Origin: Oscillospiraceae bacterium
Lineage (GTDB): Bacteria > Bacillota > Clostridia > Oscillospirales > Oscillospiraceae
Reading direction: 5' to 3'
Length of the DNA stretch: 41,710 nt
Assembly (NCBI GenBank): GCA_029257695.1
Contig: JARIAU010000018.1
Location: 1 to 41,710, forward strand
Shown here piece after piece: positions 1-6,226 of the stretch. The position numbers and the translations under genes were made by a program. Numbering within the stretch: the stretch's first letter is position 1; each line of letters opens with the position of its first letter. The notes beneath the pieces are model-generated. The model was not told where the DNA came from and did not search any database. It worked only from the letters and a program-made list of their open reading frames with translations.

Positions 1-5
1 TTCAT
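1..5 (-). CDS. Start codon of a gene leaving the left edge
   Basis: An ATG on the minus strand at 5-3 is preceded by a GAGGG Shine-Dalgarno with 7-nt spacing and by a good promoter at 30-58. Only the first bases are inside the window, so the product is unknown. Confidence 0.4.
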
Positions 6-29
6 AAAGCATCCCTCACTTTCAAATTC

Positions 30-58
30 ATTATACTCCCACAGGCGTATAAAATCAA
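30..58 (-). promoter_or_regulatory. Sigma-A promoter, leftward
   Basis: TTGATT (58-53) and TATAAT (35-30) on the minus strand are separated by exactly 17 bp. It would start transcription near 23 and drive the truncated gene whose ATG is at 5. It faces away from the DUF6809-like gene at 138. Confidence 0.6.
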
Positions 59-137
59 CTGATATATTTTAGTAGCTATTCAGAAAAAGTTGTGGTATGT
101 GTTTGTGTTACCAAAAACAAAACACGAGGTGACCACC

Positions 138-446
138 ATGTACGAATACTTACAAGCGCTTCATCAACGCTTCTTCCAAGAACCGGAGCATACCGATCTA
201 CATGAGGAAATTGAAAAACTGCGACAGGAACTAGAGGGAGAGCTGAGCCCATCCCAACGAAAGTGCCTGCTGCGGCTACTGGATGTGCAGGGCTATCTGA
301 AAAACGATGTATCTCTGGAAAGCTTCACAGCAGGCTTCAAACTGGCGGCAGGAATTGCAAAAGAGCTGGAAGCTGATGGTCTATATTCCTACAATGCAGA
401 GGTAGAGAATGAGATCAAACGGGACACTGAGCAAAAGTATGGATAA
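138..446 (+). CDS. DUF6809-like small protein
   Basis: A 102-residue soluble protein with no membrane segment. The ATG at 138 is chosen because GAGGTG lies 6 nt upstream; an ATG at 90 is in frame but has no ribosome site and an unlikely N-terminus. The sequence begins MYEYLQALHQRFF, has a charged helical middle (LHEEIEKLRQELEGELS) and ends in a segment containing FTAGFKLAAGIAKEL. This layout of a short N-terminal helix, a coiled charged middle and a FxxGFxLA-type C-terminal helix resembles the DUF6809 family, common on mobile elements and accessory regions of gut Firmicutes and of unknown function. The family call is from memory of the pattern, not a search. It lies on the 3' side of tRNA-Pro, where integrated elements usually sit, and its base composition is more AT-rich than the core genes to the right. 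Confidence 0.6.
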   Translation: MYEYLQALHQRFFQEPEHTDLHEEIEKLRQELEGELSPSQRKCLLRLLDVQGYLKNDVSLESFTAGFKLAAGIAKELEADGLYSYNAEVENEIKRDTEQKYG

Positions 447-469
447 AACTGCGTTGCTATAAACAAAGA

Positions 470-518
470 AACAGCATCATCGGTTCGTTTCATAGGGAAA
501 TGAACCGCTGTTGCTTTT
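470..518 (+). terminator. Hairpin after the DUF6809-like gene
   Basis: An 11-bp stem with one G-U pair (481-491 with 497-507, loop ATAGG) is extended by AACAG/CTGTT and followed by GCTTTTG. The short T-run makes it a weak or partial terminator. Confidence 0.4.
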
Positions 519-643
519 GTGCTAAAGGAGTACAGAAATGTAGCCGTGAGTTCTTGATTACTGCCCTTTTTCTCAGTGTCGTCCTGTTAGGGATAGGTGT
601 GGGATTTCAGCAATCAGGCGGCAGAAATCATTCTGCCGCCTGA
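500..643 (+). CDS. Possible 47-residue membrane peptide
   Basis: An open frame from ATG 500 to TGA 641 encodes a peptide with a Cys-rich start (MNRCCFCAKGVQKC) and one hydrophobic segment (FLITALFLSVVLLGIGVGF), then a polar tail. The upstream AGGG is a weak ribosome site. Two points argue against it: its last ten codons lie inside the 612-645 terminator stem, and its first codons overlap the hairpin at 481-507. A strong AAAGGAG at 524-530 instead points to an ATG at 538 that is followed at once by TAG. No family is recognised. Confidence 0.3.
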   Translation: MNRCCFCAKGVQKCSREFLITALFLSVVLLGIGVGFQQSGGRNHSAA

Positions 644-649
644 TTTTTT
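612..649 (+). terminator. Strong intrinsic terminator
   Basis: A perfect 15-bp stem (612-626 with 631-645) with loop ATCA ends in a run of T to 649. It is the real transcription stop for the accessory segment at 138-643. Confidence 0.85.
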
Positions 650-710
650 GTCTATCCTAAACCGCCGGATTTGGTTAGGGATGGATTTTAGAAAAAGTTA
701 TCAGAAATGC

Positions 711-740
711 AGAAAAACCGCCTAAATAGGCGGTTTTTCT
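711..740. terminator. Bidirectional terminator beside tRNA-Pro
   Basis: A perfect 14-bp palindrome (711-724 with 727-740) contains CCGCC/GGCGG with A- and T-tracts. On the minus strand it lies 8 nt after the tRNA-Pro 3' end and should terminate that transcript. Confidence 0.8.
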
Positions 741-748
741 AAGAAAGT

Positions 749-824
749 TGGTCCGAGTGACTGGATTCGAACCAGCGGCATCCTGCTCCCAAAGCAGGCG
801 CGCTACCAACTGCGCTACACCCGG
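749..824 (-). tRNA. tRNA-Pro (anticodon TGG)
   Basis: A 76-nt cloverleaf on the minus strand with encoded CCA. The acceptor CCGGGTG pairs with CACTCGG (one G-U pair). The D-arm is GCGC-AGTTGGTA-GCGC, the anticodon stem CCTGC/GCAGG encloses TTTGGGA with anticodon TGG, and the T-arm is GCTGG-TTCGAAT-CCAGT. Three partial copies of its 5' half lie immediately upstream on the same strand. Transcription probably begins at the promoter at 1047-1075 and ends at the hairpin at 711-740. Confidence 0.97.
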
Positions 825-1008
825 TTATTTGATTTTGCTGGATTTTTGCCTGAACTCCCAAAGCAGGCGCGCTACCAACTGCGCTACACCCCGATATTCC
901 GTTTTAGCGGCGGTTCGCACATGCTCCCAAAGCAGGCGCGCTACCAACTGCGCTACACCCGGTTATTTAATTTTGCTGGACATTTGCCTGAACACCCAAA
1001 GCAGGCGA
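786..1008 (-). repeat. Tandem array of tRNA-Pro 5' halves, 69-bp period
   Basis: A 37-bp block corresponding to the first half of tRNA-Pro through its anticodon loop occurs identically at 786-822 (inside the functional tRNA), 855-891 and 924-960. A truncated, diverged copy starts at 993. All starts are exactly 69 bp apart. The 32-bp intervals after copies 1 and 3 (823-854, 961-992) are nearly identical, while the middle one (892-923) is different. Only the copy at 786 continues into a genuine 3' half. The geometry imitates a CRISPR array but the repeat is tRNA. Confidence 0.95.
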
Positions 1009-1046
1009 ACGAACAATGCACCAAGGAAAATTGAAACTACTAGGAT

Positions 1047-1075
1047 AGTATACATGAATTGAATGCGGTTTTCAA
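1047..1075 (-). promoter_or_regulatory. Promoter of the tRNA-Pro array
   Basis: On the minus strand TTGAAA (1075-1070) and TATACT (1052-1047) are 17 bp apart, with TG just before the -10. Transcription would start near 1040 and run through all partial copies to the intact tRNA and the terminator at 711-740, giving a precursor of roughly 300 nt. Confidence 0.65.
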
Positions 1076-1082
1076 GCATAAC

Positions 1083-1111
1083 TTGCGGGGATGATGGAAA
1101 TATGATATGAT
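1083..1111 (+). promoter_or_regulatory. Promoter of trmB
   Basis: TTGCGG and TATGAT with 17-bp spacing and an extended TGA before the -10. It overlaps nothing coding and lies 34 bp upstream of the trmB start, back to back with the tRNA promoter. Confidence 0.6.
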
Positions 1112-1144
1112 AAGATGCAAAATTTAGACAGGGAGGAAACCCTG

Positions 1145-1933
1145 ATGAGAATGCGTAAAAAGAAAAATTTGGAACCTCGGATGGAAGCGTGTGCTCGGTG
1201 GCAGGAGAAACAGCCCACGGCATGGAAGGGGCGCTGGCAGGAAAAGCTGCCGGGAGCCAAGGAAGTCCGTTTGGAGATTGGCTGTGGCAAGGGACGCTTT
1301 ACCGTGGAAACGGCACGGCGCGAGCCGGATGTGCTGTTCCTTGCTGTGGAGCGCATCCCGGATGCGCTGGTGACAGCAATGGAGCGGGCAAAGGATTTGG
1401 ATCTGCACAATGTGGTGTTTATTTGTGATGATGCGGCGCTGCTCAGCGACTGGTTTGCACCGGGGGAAATTGATCGGATGTACATCAATTTCTGCGACCC
1501 CTGGCCCAGCAAAAAGCATGCCAAGCGCAGACTGACGCACGAGGGATTTTTGAAGTCTTACCGTGCCATTTTGGCAGAACAGGGACAGATTCACTTCAAG
1601 ACCGACAACAAGCCGCTGTTTGAGTTCTCTTTGACCCAGTTTCCCAGAGCAGGTTACCAGCTGAGTGAAGTGACCTTTGATCTGCATGCGGACGATCCGG
1701 ATGTAGTGATGACGGATTTTGAGGCCGTGTTCCACGAGCAGGGGGTCAAGATCAACCGCTGTGTGGGTACGCTGACGGCACTGCCGGAGCAGCTGGGGGA
1801 GGAACCCAAGCTGGGCCTTTTGGATTACTGGAATGAGGGTGACCCGATTCCCAGAGGCTTGGATAAGTATGTCCGAGAGCGGGAGATCACGCTTGCTGCG
1901 GAAGCACGCAAGCAGGGAAAGCCGACTAAATAA
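1145..1933 (+). CDS. trmB: tRNA (guanine-N7-)-methyltransferase
   Basis: TrmB uses S-adenosylmethionine to make m7G46 in the variable loop of tRNAs. The start at 1145 follows GGAGG by 8 nt; an in-frame ATG at 1115 lacks a ribosome site. The protein begins MRMRKKKNLEPRM, as in other Firmicute TrmB. Motifs seen are the SAM loop EIGCGKGRF (residues 44-52), the CDDAALL segment, and the family signature YINFCDPWPSKKHAKRRL with the substrate-binding DPWPKKRH core. The product is 262 residues, about 45 more than the usual ~215, because a polar C-terminal tail follows the canonical end (FHEQGVKINR). The gene stands alone, with its own promoter and a terminator shared with rplT. The assignment is secure; the role of the tail is unknown. 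Confidence 0.97.
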   Translation: MRMRKKKNLEPRMEACARWQEKQPTAWKGRWQEKLPGAKEVRLEIGCGKGRFTVETARREPDVLFLAVERIPDALVTAMERAKDLDLHNVVFICDDAALLSDWFAPGEIDRMYINFCDPWPSKKHAKRRLTHEGFLKSYRAILAEQGQIHFKTDNKPLFEFSLTQFPRAGYQLSEVTFDLHADDPDVVMTDFEAVFHEQGVKINRCVGTLTALPEQLGEEPKLGLLDYWNEGDPIPRGLDKYVREREITLAAEARKQGKPTK

Positions 1934-1935
1934 AC

Positions 1936-1970
1936 AAAAAACCGCTGATTCATAGAATCAGCGGTTTTTA
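1936..1970. terminator. Shared trmB / rplT terminator
   Basis: A 15-bp stem (1937-1951 with 1955-1969) with loop ATA has an A-tract on the left and a T-tract on the right, so it can end trmB from the left and rplT from the right. Confidence 0.9.
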
Positions 1971-1989
1971 TCATGCTTAATTGTAACAA

Positions 1990-2346
1990 TTAGGCCAGCT
2001 TGCTCTTAGCCAGCTCGGTCAGCTGGGTGAAAGCAGCCTTGTCATTGACGGCCAGCTCAGCCAGCATCTTGCGGTCGATCTGGACCTCGGCCAGCTTCAG
2101 GCCATGCATGAAGGTGGAGTAGTTCATGCCGTTGGTCTTGCAAGCGGCGCTGATACGGGTGATCCACAGCTGACGGAAGTCACGCTTCTTCATGCGGCGG
2201 CCGGCGTAAGCATAAGCACCGGACTTCATGACAGCCTGCTTGGCCATCTTGAAGTGCTTGGACTTGTTGCCCCAGTAACCCTTGGCCAGCTTCAGAACTT
2301 TATTTCTTCTCTTGCGCGTCATCATTGCGCGTTTAACTCTTGCCAT
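1990..2346 (-). CDS. rplT: 50S ribosomal protein L20
   Basis: A 118-residue L20, full length for the family, starting [20 protein letters not shown] with the very basic N-terminal extension that threads into 23S rRNA. It is an early assembly protein of the large subunit. GGAGG lies 8 nt before the ATG. It is the last gene of infC-rpmI-rplT. In Bacillus L20 represses this operon through the leader RNA, and the leader at 3219-3388 carries a terminator consistent with that. Confidence 0.98.
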   Translation of the reverse strand: MARVKRAMMTRKRRNKVLKLAKGYWGNKSKHFKMAKQAVMKSGAYAYAGRRMKKRDFRQLWITRISAACKTNGMNYSTFMHGLKLAEVQIDRKMLAELAVNDKAAFTQLTELAKSKLA

Positions 2347-2379
2347 TTCAAATGCCTCCTATTGTAAGGGTGAAGTATC

Positions 2380-2583
2380 TTATTTGTAAGGGATCATCTT
2401 GCGGATGGTGGCCTCGTTGGTCACATCAGCATAGGCACCCATGCGGAGGCCTCTCTTACGCTTGGTGGTCTTCTTGGTCAGGATGTGGCTGGTGAAAGCG
2501 TGAGCGCGCTTCACATGACCGTTCTTGGTGACCTTAAATCTTTTCTTAGCACCGCTATGGGTCTTAGTTTTCAGCTTGGGCAT
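2380..2583 (-). CDS. rpmI: 50S ribosomal protein L35
   Basis: A 67-residue basic protein beginning [19 protein letters not shown], diagnostic for L35. It binds 23S rRNA late in large-subunit assembly. AGGAG precedes the ATG by 8 nt. It sits between infC and rplT, 33 bp from rplT and 41 bp from infC, the conserved bacterial order. Confidence 0.98.
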   Translation of the reverse strand: MPKLKTKTHSGAKKRFKVTKNGHVKRAHAFTSHILTKKTTKRKRGLRMGAYADVTNEATIRKMIPYK

Positions 2584-2624
2584 AGTAGGTTCTCCTTTCG
2601 TCCGGTTCTGGGAACCGGTCTGAC

Positions 2625-3218
2625 TTACGGATTTTCTTCGGCAGCTTTTGCTGCGGCTTCAGCAGCTTCCCGCTCTTTGGCAGCCTTCTGCAGTTCCTTA
2701 GCCGTTTTGGGAGCCAGGAACATGGACATGTGGCGGCCCTCCAGCTTGGGAGTCTTATCCATGTTGGCGATATCAGCGCACTGCTCGGCAAAATCCTTCA
2801 GCAGGTCGAGGCCGATCTCCGTGTGAGCCATCTCGCGGCCACGGAAGCGGACCGTAACCTTGACACGGTTTCCGCCGGACAGGAACTTCTGTGCGGAACG
2901 GAGCTTGGTGTTGAAGTCACCCACATCGATACCGGGGGACATGCGAACTTCCTTGATCTCCACCACATGCTGATTCTTCTTGGCTTCCTTCTCGCGCTTA
3001 GCCTGCTCGAAACGGAACTTGCCGTAATCCATGATCTTGCACACGGGAGGCACGGCCTTGGGAGAAATTTTGACCAGATCCAAACCGGCATCTTCAGCCA
3101 GCTGGTTGGCCTGATCAGCGGACATAATGCCCAGCTGTTCGCCTTCGGCACCAATCAGGCGGATCTCTTTATCTCGGATTTCCTCATTGATCTGATGATC
3201 TTGCGTCTTCGTGCTAAT
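2625..3218 (-). CDS. infC: Translation initiation factor IF-3 (ATT start)
   Basis: IF-3 binds the 30S subunit, prevents premature 50S joining and proofreads the start codon. The reading frame stays open to 3323, but the start is placed at the ATT at 3218: GGAGGT lies 8 nt upstream and the product begins (M)[19 protein letters not shown], the normal IF-3 N-terminus. An AUU start on infC is a conserved device by which IF-3 represses its own mRNA. The 197-residue product has the N-domain (about 8-80), a lysine-rich linker ([14 protein letters not shown]) and the C-domain with [17 protein letters not shown] and [17 protein letters not shown] short Ala/Glu-rich tail ends the protein. It is the first gene of the operon, under the leader attenuator. 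Confidence 0.97.
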   Translation of the reverse strand: MSTKTQDHQINEEIRDKEIRLIGAEGEQLGIMSADQANQLAEDAGLDLVKISPKAVPPVCKIMDYGKFRFEQAKREKEAKKNQHVVEIKEVRMSPGIDVGDFNTKLRSAQKFLSGGNRVKVTVRFRGREMAHTEIGLDLLKDFAEQCADIANMDKTPKLEGRHMSMFLAPKTAKELQKAAKEREAAEAAAKAAEENP

Positions 3219-3388
3219 ACCGATACACCTCCATAAAGATAAACAAAAAGCGGATACCGAAACGGCATCCGCACAACACGAAACCTCCACGCCGAAATCG
3301 ATGTGGAAGAGGGAACTCGTCATTGTTAACCCTTTTGCACTCGTTGGGCTGAGGGTGAGGATGGGATACCATTCCTGCTTTCTTTTGC
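3219..3388 (-). promoter_or_regulatory. infC operon leader (L20-leader type)
   Basis: About 170 nt of untranslated RNA separate the promoter from infC and end in an intrinsic terminator just ahead of the infC ribosome site. Bacillus infC-rpmI-rplT has such a leader, where L20 binding favours termination. I recognise position and architecture, not a full covariance match. An ATG near 3323 in this leader is not the infC start. Confidence 0.65.
3241..3272 (-). terminator. Attenuator terminator in the infC leader
   Basis: On the minus strand a 10-bp stem (3272-3263 with 3259-3250, one G-U) with loop TTT is followed by TTTTTGTTT. It ends only about 10 nt before the infC Shine-Dalgarno, so read-through decides expression of the operon. 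Confidence 0.8.
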
Positions 3389-3394
3389 TCCGCT

Positions 3395-3423
3395 ATTATA
3401 ACAGGGAAAGGAAGGGATGTCAA
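3395..3423 (-). promoter_or_regulatory. Consensus sigma-A promoter of infC-rpmI-rplT
   Basis: TTGACA (3423-3418), a 17-bp spacer and TATAAT (3400-3395) on the minus strand are a perfect match to the vegetative consensus, fitting a strongly expressed ribosomal operon. Confidence 0.93.
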
Positions 3424-3446
3424 GAGAAAATGCCTTGTTTTTCAAG

Positions 3447-3490
3447 AAAAAATCCGAGAGGGAACCAAATCTGGCTCCGTCTCGGATTTT
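3447..3490 (-). terminator. Terminator after ackA
   Basis: On the minus strand AATCCGAGA...TCTCGGATT forms a long stem with inner GGAGCC/GGTTCC pairing and is followed by TTTTTTCTTG. It lies 60 bp past the ackA stop and just upstream of the infC promoter, insulating the two units. Confidence 0.85.
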
Positions 3491-3508
3491 ACACTTGCTC
3501 GCTTGTGA

Positions 3509-3541
3509 ATCTGCCCCGCAGGAGAAACTGCGGAGGCGGAT
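3509..3541 (-). other. Additional hairpin between ackA stop and its terminator
   Basis: CCGCAG (3516-3521) pairs with CTGCGG (3528-3533), extended by ATCTGCC/GGCGGAT arms. It has no T-run, so it may protect the ackA mRNA 3' end rather than terminate it. Confidence 0.45.
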
Positions 3542-3551
3542 ACCGTGTGTC

Positions 3552-4754
3552 TTAGAGCGACTTCACCACATCCATGGTGTCCATGGCGATCATCAGTTCC
3601 TCGTTGGTGGGGATGACCATGGCGATGACCTTGGAATCATCGGTGGAAATGATCTGCTCCTTACCGCGGACCTTGTTCTTTTCGGGGTCCACCTTAACAC
3701 CCAGGAATTCCAGACCCTTCAAGCAGTTTGCACGGGTCTCGGGGCCGTTTTCGCCTACACCGGCGGTAAAGACAATCACATCCACCCCGCCCATCGCTGC
3801 AGCATAGGCACCGATCAGCTTACGGACATCGTACTCAAAGACTTCCAGAGCCAGAGCGCAGCGCTCGTTGCCGGCAGCGGCACCCTCTTCCAGATCACGG
3901 AAGTCGGAGGAGACACCGGACAGACCCAGCATGCCGGAACGCTTGTTCAGTCCGTTGACGGCTTCCTCGATGGTCATGTTATATTTCTTCATGATGAATT
4001 CCAGCACGCCGCAGTCCATATCGCCGGAACGGGTGCCCATAGGCAGACCGGCCAGGGGAGTCAGGCCCATGGAGGTATCCACGCTCTTACCGCTGTCCAC
4101 GGCCGCCAGAGAGGAGCCGTTGCCCAGATGGCAGGAGATGATTTTCAGGTCGTCCCGACCCAGGATTTCCGCACAGCGCTTGGTCACATAGCGGTGCGAA
4201 GTGCCATGGGCACCATAGCGGCGCAGACCGTCCTCTTCGTAGTATTTGTAGGGGATGGCATACATATAAGCCTTGGGGGGCATGGTCTGGTGGAAGGCAG
4301 TGTCAAAGATGCCCACCTGAGGCACCTTGTCACCCAGCACGGCGGCACAGGCCTTGATGCCGATGATATTGGCGGGGTTGTGGAGGGGGGCCAGCGGGAT
4401 GCACTCCTCGACGGTGGCCAGCACCTCGTCGGTCAGCAGCACGGGGGCGGAGAACTTCTCGCCGCCGTGGAGGACACGGTGGCCGACGGCGTCGATCTCG
4501 TCCATGGAGGCGATCACGCCGTTGACGGGGTCCACCAGAGCGTCCAGTGTGGCCTGGATGGCCTCGGAGTGTGTAGGCATGGGAATGTCGATGGCCTTGA
4601 CGCCCTCTTTGCCTTCGACCATGGGCTTGTAAGTAAACTTACCGTCCAGACCGATACGCTCACACAAACCCTTTGCCAGCAGGTCGCCGGTCTCGGGGTT
4701 GAGCAGCTGATACTTCAGAGAGGAGCTGCCTGCATTGATAACCAGTACATTCAT
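3552..4754 (-). CDS. ackA: Acetate kinase
   Basis: AckA interconverts acetyl phosphate plus ADP with acetate plus ATP, the last step of acetogenic fermentation. The start at 4754 has GGAG upstream and gives MNVLVINAGSSSLKYQLL, the family N-terminus; an upstream in-frame ATG at 4826 is not used. The product is 400 residues, the usual size. Visible motifs include NAGSSSLKY (phosphate binding), GHRVLHGGEKF, FDTAFHQTMPPKAY, SCHLGNGSSLAAV and FTAGVGENGPETR. No phosphotransacetylase gene is adjacent. It is monocistronic, with its own promoter and terminator, and divergent from tmcAL. Confidence 0.98.
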   Translation of the reverse strand: MNVLVINAGSSSLKYQLLNPETGDLLAKGLCERIGLDGKFTYKPMVEGKEGVKAIDIPMPTHSEAIQATLDALVDPVNGVIASMDEIDAVGHRVLHGGEKFSAPVLLTDEVLATVEECIPLAPLHNPANIIGIKACAAVLGDKVPQVGIFDTAFHQTMPPKAYMYAIPYKYYEEDGLRRYGAHGTSHRYVTKRCAEILGRDDLKIISCHLGNGSSLAAVDSGKSVDTSMGLTPLAGLPMGTRSGDMDCGVLEFIMKKYNMTIEEAVNGLNKRSGMLGLSGVSSDFRDLEEGAAAGNERCALALEVFEYDVRKLIGAYAAAMGGVDVIVFTAGVGENGPETRANCLKGLEFLGVKVDPEKNKVRGKEQIISTDDSKVIAMVIPTNEELMIAMDTMDVVKSL

Positions 4755-4782
4755 TGGAATCCAATCTCCTTTTCTATATTCT

Positions 4783-4802
4783 GATTTTGCTTGCGCAAAA
4801 TC
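4783..4802. promoter_or_regulatory. 20-bp palindrome in the ackA leader
   Basis: GATTTTGC-TTGC-GCAAAATC is a perfect 8-bp inverted repeat about 30 bp upstream of the ackA start, inside the predicted 5' UTR. It could be an operator or an mRNA hairpin. It does not match the Rex consensus TTGTTAA-N4-TTAACAA. Confidence 0.45.
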
Positions 4803-4852
4803 TGATGGACAGGTAAAATAAGACAAACGAACGGGAATTGTCTATCCAATTC

Positions 4853-4880
4853 ATTCTACCATATTTCACAGAAATAACAA
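4853..4880 (-). promoter_or_regulatory. Candidate ackA promoter
   Basis: On the minus strand TTGTTA and TAGAAT are 16 bp apart. A start near 4846 would give a leader of about 90 nt containing the palindrome at 4783-4802. A promoter for the divergent tmcAL is less clear in the same gap. Confidence 0.5.
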
Positions 4881-4924
4881 TTCCTTTCCCGATCTTTTCT
4901 GAAAAAACCGTTGTAGGTGTGGAC

Positions 4925-6100
4925 ATGAAGGTTCTTGGCATAGTGGCGGAGTACGACCCGTTCCATTTGGGACATCAGATGATGCTCCAAGAGGCAAAAC
5001 AGGCGTTTGAGGAGGAACCGGCTGTGGTTGTTGCCATGTCCGGCAGTTTTACCCAGCGAGGGAGTGCGGCCATCTGTCCACCAGCTGCCCGGGCAGAGAT
5101 GGCCATCCGAGGTGGGGCGGATCTGGTGCTGGAGATTCCGGTCCAGTTCTCCACCGCAGCGGCGGAAACCTTTGCCCGTGGCGGGGTGGGGGTGTTGGCG
5201 GCCACCGGACTTGTGGATACCCTCTGTTTTGGCAGCGAAAGCGGAGATCTGCACCAGATGCGCCGGATGGCGGAGACCATTGATACTCCGGAATTCCGAA
5301 CGGCACTTCGGGAAGGTCTTGCCCGAGGATTGCCGTTTGCATCGGTTCGGCAGAGGGCATTGGAGCAGGTACTGGATGGGGAGCTCCGGCTGACCGGCGG
5401 CGCAAATGACCTTTTAGGGACGGAGTATCTCCGCTGTCTGCCGGAAGAGATGGAGGTGCTGCCCATCCGGAGACGGGACGACGGGCACGGCGGGGCCCAG
5501 TCGGCCACAAGAGTGCGCCAGCTGCTGAAACAGGGAGCGTGGGACTGTGCAGCACAGCTGCTGCCGGACACCACAGTGGAGCTGCTCCGACAGCAGCAGG
5601 CGAAGGGCTGCTGTCCGGCAGATCTCCGGTGGGCAGAGCGGGCAATCTTTTATCGGCTGCGTCAGATGTCGGCGGAGCAGATTGCCGCACTTCCCGATTG
5701 CAAGGAGGGGTTGGAACACCGCATCATGCAGGCGGCGGCACAAACCGGCAGCTTGTCCGAGTTTTATGACGCCATCAAAAGCAAGCGATATGCCCACGCC
5801 CGTGTCCGGCGGATTGTCCTGCGAGCGTTTCTCGGAATCGATACCCTGCCGGAGAAGCCGGCCTATCTGGGGGTGTTGGGGGCGAATGAGCGGGGACTGG
5901 GGCTGCTGAAGCAGATGAAACGGACGGCGGCACTTCCGGTCATCACCAAGCCGGCCCACGGGAAAAAGCTGACCGGAGCGGCCTTGGAGCAGTATCTCTG
6001 CACCCGGAGGGCGGACGATCTCTGGGGGCTTTGTGTGGAGCAGGTGCGTCCGGCGGGGGAGTGCTGGCAGAGCACACCGGTGCTGCCTCACCGCCACTGA
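4925..6100 (+). CDS. tmcAL: tRNA(Met) cytidine acetate ligase
   Basis: TmcAL (YlbM, formerly DUF795) uses ATP and acetate to form acetyladenylate and acetylates C34 of elongator tRNA-Met (ac4C), preventing misreading of Ile codons. The start at 4925 gives MKVLGIVAEYDPFHLGHQMM, matching family N-termini; the ribosome site is weak. The nucleotidyltransferase HxGH motif is seen in PFHLGHQ (about residues 11-17), followed by SGSFTQRGSAAICPPAARAEMAI and the GGADLVLEIP strand. Length 391 is typical. It is divergent from ackA, which makes or uses the acetate substrate, though a functional link is inference. Confidence 0.95.
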   Translation: MKVLGIVAEYDPFHLGHQMMLQEAKQAFEEEPAVVVAMSGSFTQRGSAAICPPAARAEMAIRGGADLVLEIPVQFSTAAAETFARGGVGVLAATGLVDTLCFGSESGDLHQMRRMAETIDTPEFRTALREGLARGLPFASVRQRALEQVLDGELRLTGGANDLLGTEYLRCLPEEMEVLPIRRRDDGHGGAQSATRVRQLLKQGAWDCAAQLLPDTTVELLRQQQAKGCCPADLRWAERAIFYRLRQMSAEQIAALPDCKEGLEHRIMQAAAQTGSLSEFYDAIKSKRYAHARVRRIVLRAFLGIDTLPEKPAYLGVLGANERGLGLLKQMKRTAALPVITKPAHGKKLTGAALEQYLCTRRADDLWGLCVEQVRPAGECWQSTPVLPHRH

Positions 6101-6114
6101 CGAAAAAGAGGGAC

Positions 6115-6143
6115 TTGTATGCCGTGCGGCAAGGGACTATACT
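6115..6143 (+). promoter_or_regulatory. Promoter of the alcohol dehydrogenase gene
   Basis: TTGTAT and TATACT are separated by 17 bp. A short palindrome ACTG-AATA-CAGT overlaps the -10 and probable start site. The leader of about 80 nt ends in the hairpin at 6191-6207. Confidence 0.6.
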
Positions 6144-6190
6144 GAATACAGTCGGAAACGAAGGACGGCCCGGGGAATACCGGGCAAAAG

Positions 6191-6207
6191 ACGGAGGCAT
6201 CCTCCGT
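6191..6207 (+). other. Leader hairpin before adh
   Basis: ACGGAGG-CAT-CCTCCGT forms a 7-bp stem ending 3 nt before the AAGGAG ribosome site of the next gene. It contains a decoy GGAGG and could influence initiation. Confidence 0.4.
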
Positions 6208-6226
6208 GAAAGGAGACAGAGATCCG

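Noticed and set aside
786-1008. CRISPR array: 37-bp identical repeats with 32-bp spacers
   Set aside because: The repeat is the 5' half of the adjacent tRNA-Pro, two of three spacers are nearly identical, and there are no cas genes or leader.
748-1062. 104-residue repeat protein on the plus strand (SQSRRATNCATPG repeats)
   Set aside because: It is the antisense translation of the tRNA array; no ribosome site and no protein-like composition.
3417-4784. 455-residue plus-strand frame opposite ackA
   Set aside because: Antisense shadow of a GC-rich gene; the His/Gly/Gln-rich product matches no family while ackA is certain.
6138-6150. Rex operator at the alcohol dehydrogenase promoter
   Set aside because: The ACTG-AATA-CAGT palindrome does not fit TTGTTAA-N4-TTAACAA.
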